Shown here one piece after another: positions 6,708 through 6,744 of a DNA stretch of 6,744 nucleotides. The position numbers and the translations under genes were made by a program. The notes beneath the pieces are model-generated. The model worked only from the letters and a program-made list of their open reading frames with translations, did not search any database and was not told the DNA's origin. The DNA is from Methanosarcina sp. (lineage in GTDB: Archaea > Halobacteriota > Methanosarcinia > Methanosarcinales > Methanosarcinaceae): NCBI GenBank assembly GCA_017883485.1, contig JADGNM010000141.1, forward strand, positions 1 through 6,744. The letters are read 5' to 3'. Position 1 is the stretch's first letter; each line of letters starts with the position of its first letter.

Positions 6708-6744
6708 AACTATTCAAAAATTCAATAAATATAGAATTAAGTGT

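Larger units (their letters stand above)
6346..6744. other. Intergenic region downstream of guaA
   Basis: About 400 bp of mostly AT-rich DNA with no firmly supported gene. It contains an imperfect hairpin (6423-6452), two TTTAAATA boxes (6513-6520 and 6532-6539), and short ORFs at 6397-6474, 6437-6517 and 6540-6707 that lack ribosome binding sites. No clear terminator for guaA is visible. Degenerate insertion-sequence debris is possible, but nothing in it can be named. Confidence 0.5.

Noticed and set aside
1..6744. CRISPR array, tRNA, rRNA, intact insertion sequence or defence system
   Set aside because: No regularly spaced repeats, cloverleaf, rRNA block, transposase or defence domain was seen on either strand.

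Overview
The window looks like a chromosomal segment of a Methanosarcina species (methanogenic archaeon). I base this on the protein content, on archaeal TATA-like boxes (TTTAAATA), on AT-rich intergenic DNA, and on my recollection of Methanosarcina homologues of these proteins; no database was searched. No mobile element, CRISPR array, rRNA or tRNA is recognisable. The core is ordinary primary metabolism, and I do not see a novel multi-gene system. The points worth a second look are one domain fusion, one strong palindrome and a repeat-flanked promoter.

Positions 5323 down to 157, minus strand: a five-gene aromatic amino acid operon, read from right to left. Its order is ADTH synthase (5323-4526), 3-dehydroquinate synthase II (4407-3265), AroD (3232-2504), AroE (2507-1665) and TyrA (1641-157). 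The first two enzymes are the archaeal route into the shikimate pathway, from aspartate semialdehyde and a deoxy-ketohexose phosphate. They replace the DAHP synthase and AroB of bacteria. AroD and AroE then carry 3-dehydroquinate to 3-dehydroshikimate and shikimate. TyrA acts later, on prephenate, towards tyrosine. Shikimate kinase, EPSP synthase, chorismate synthase and chorismate mutase are not in the window. The last three genes are tightly packed (4-bp overlap of aroD and aroE, near-abutment of aroE and tyrA), which suggests translational coupling.

Positions 5336-5775: divergent intergenic region. It holds a good TATA box for the aromatic operon, flanked on each side by a pair of short direct repeats, and a weaker candidate promoter for the gene on the right.

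Positions 5776-6345, plus strand: the stand-alone glutamine amidotransferase subunit of GMP synthase (archaeal split GuaA). It is functionally unrelated to the aromatic operon.

Positions 6346-6744: AT-rich DNA without a convincing gene. It has an imperfect hairpin, two TTTAAATA boxes 19 bp apart and a possible 55-residue ORF. Positions 1-156, beyond the 3' end of tyrA, contain a striking GC-rich palindrome at 42-90.
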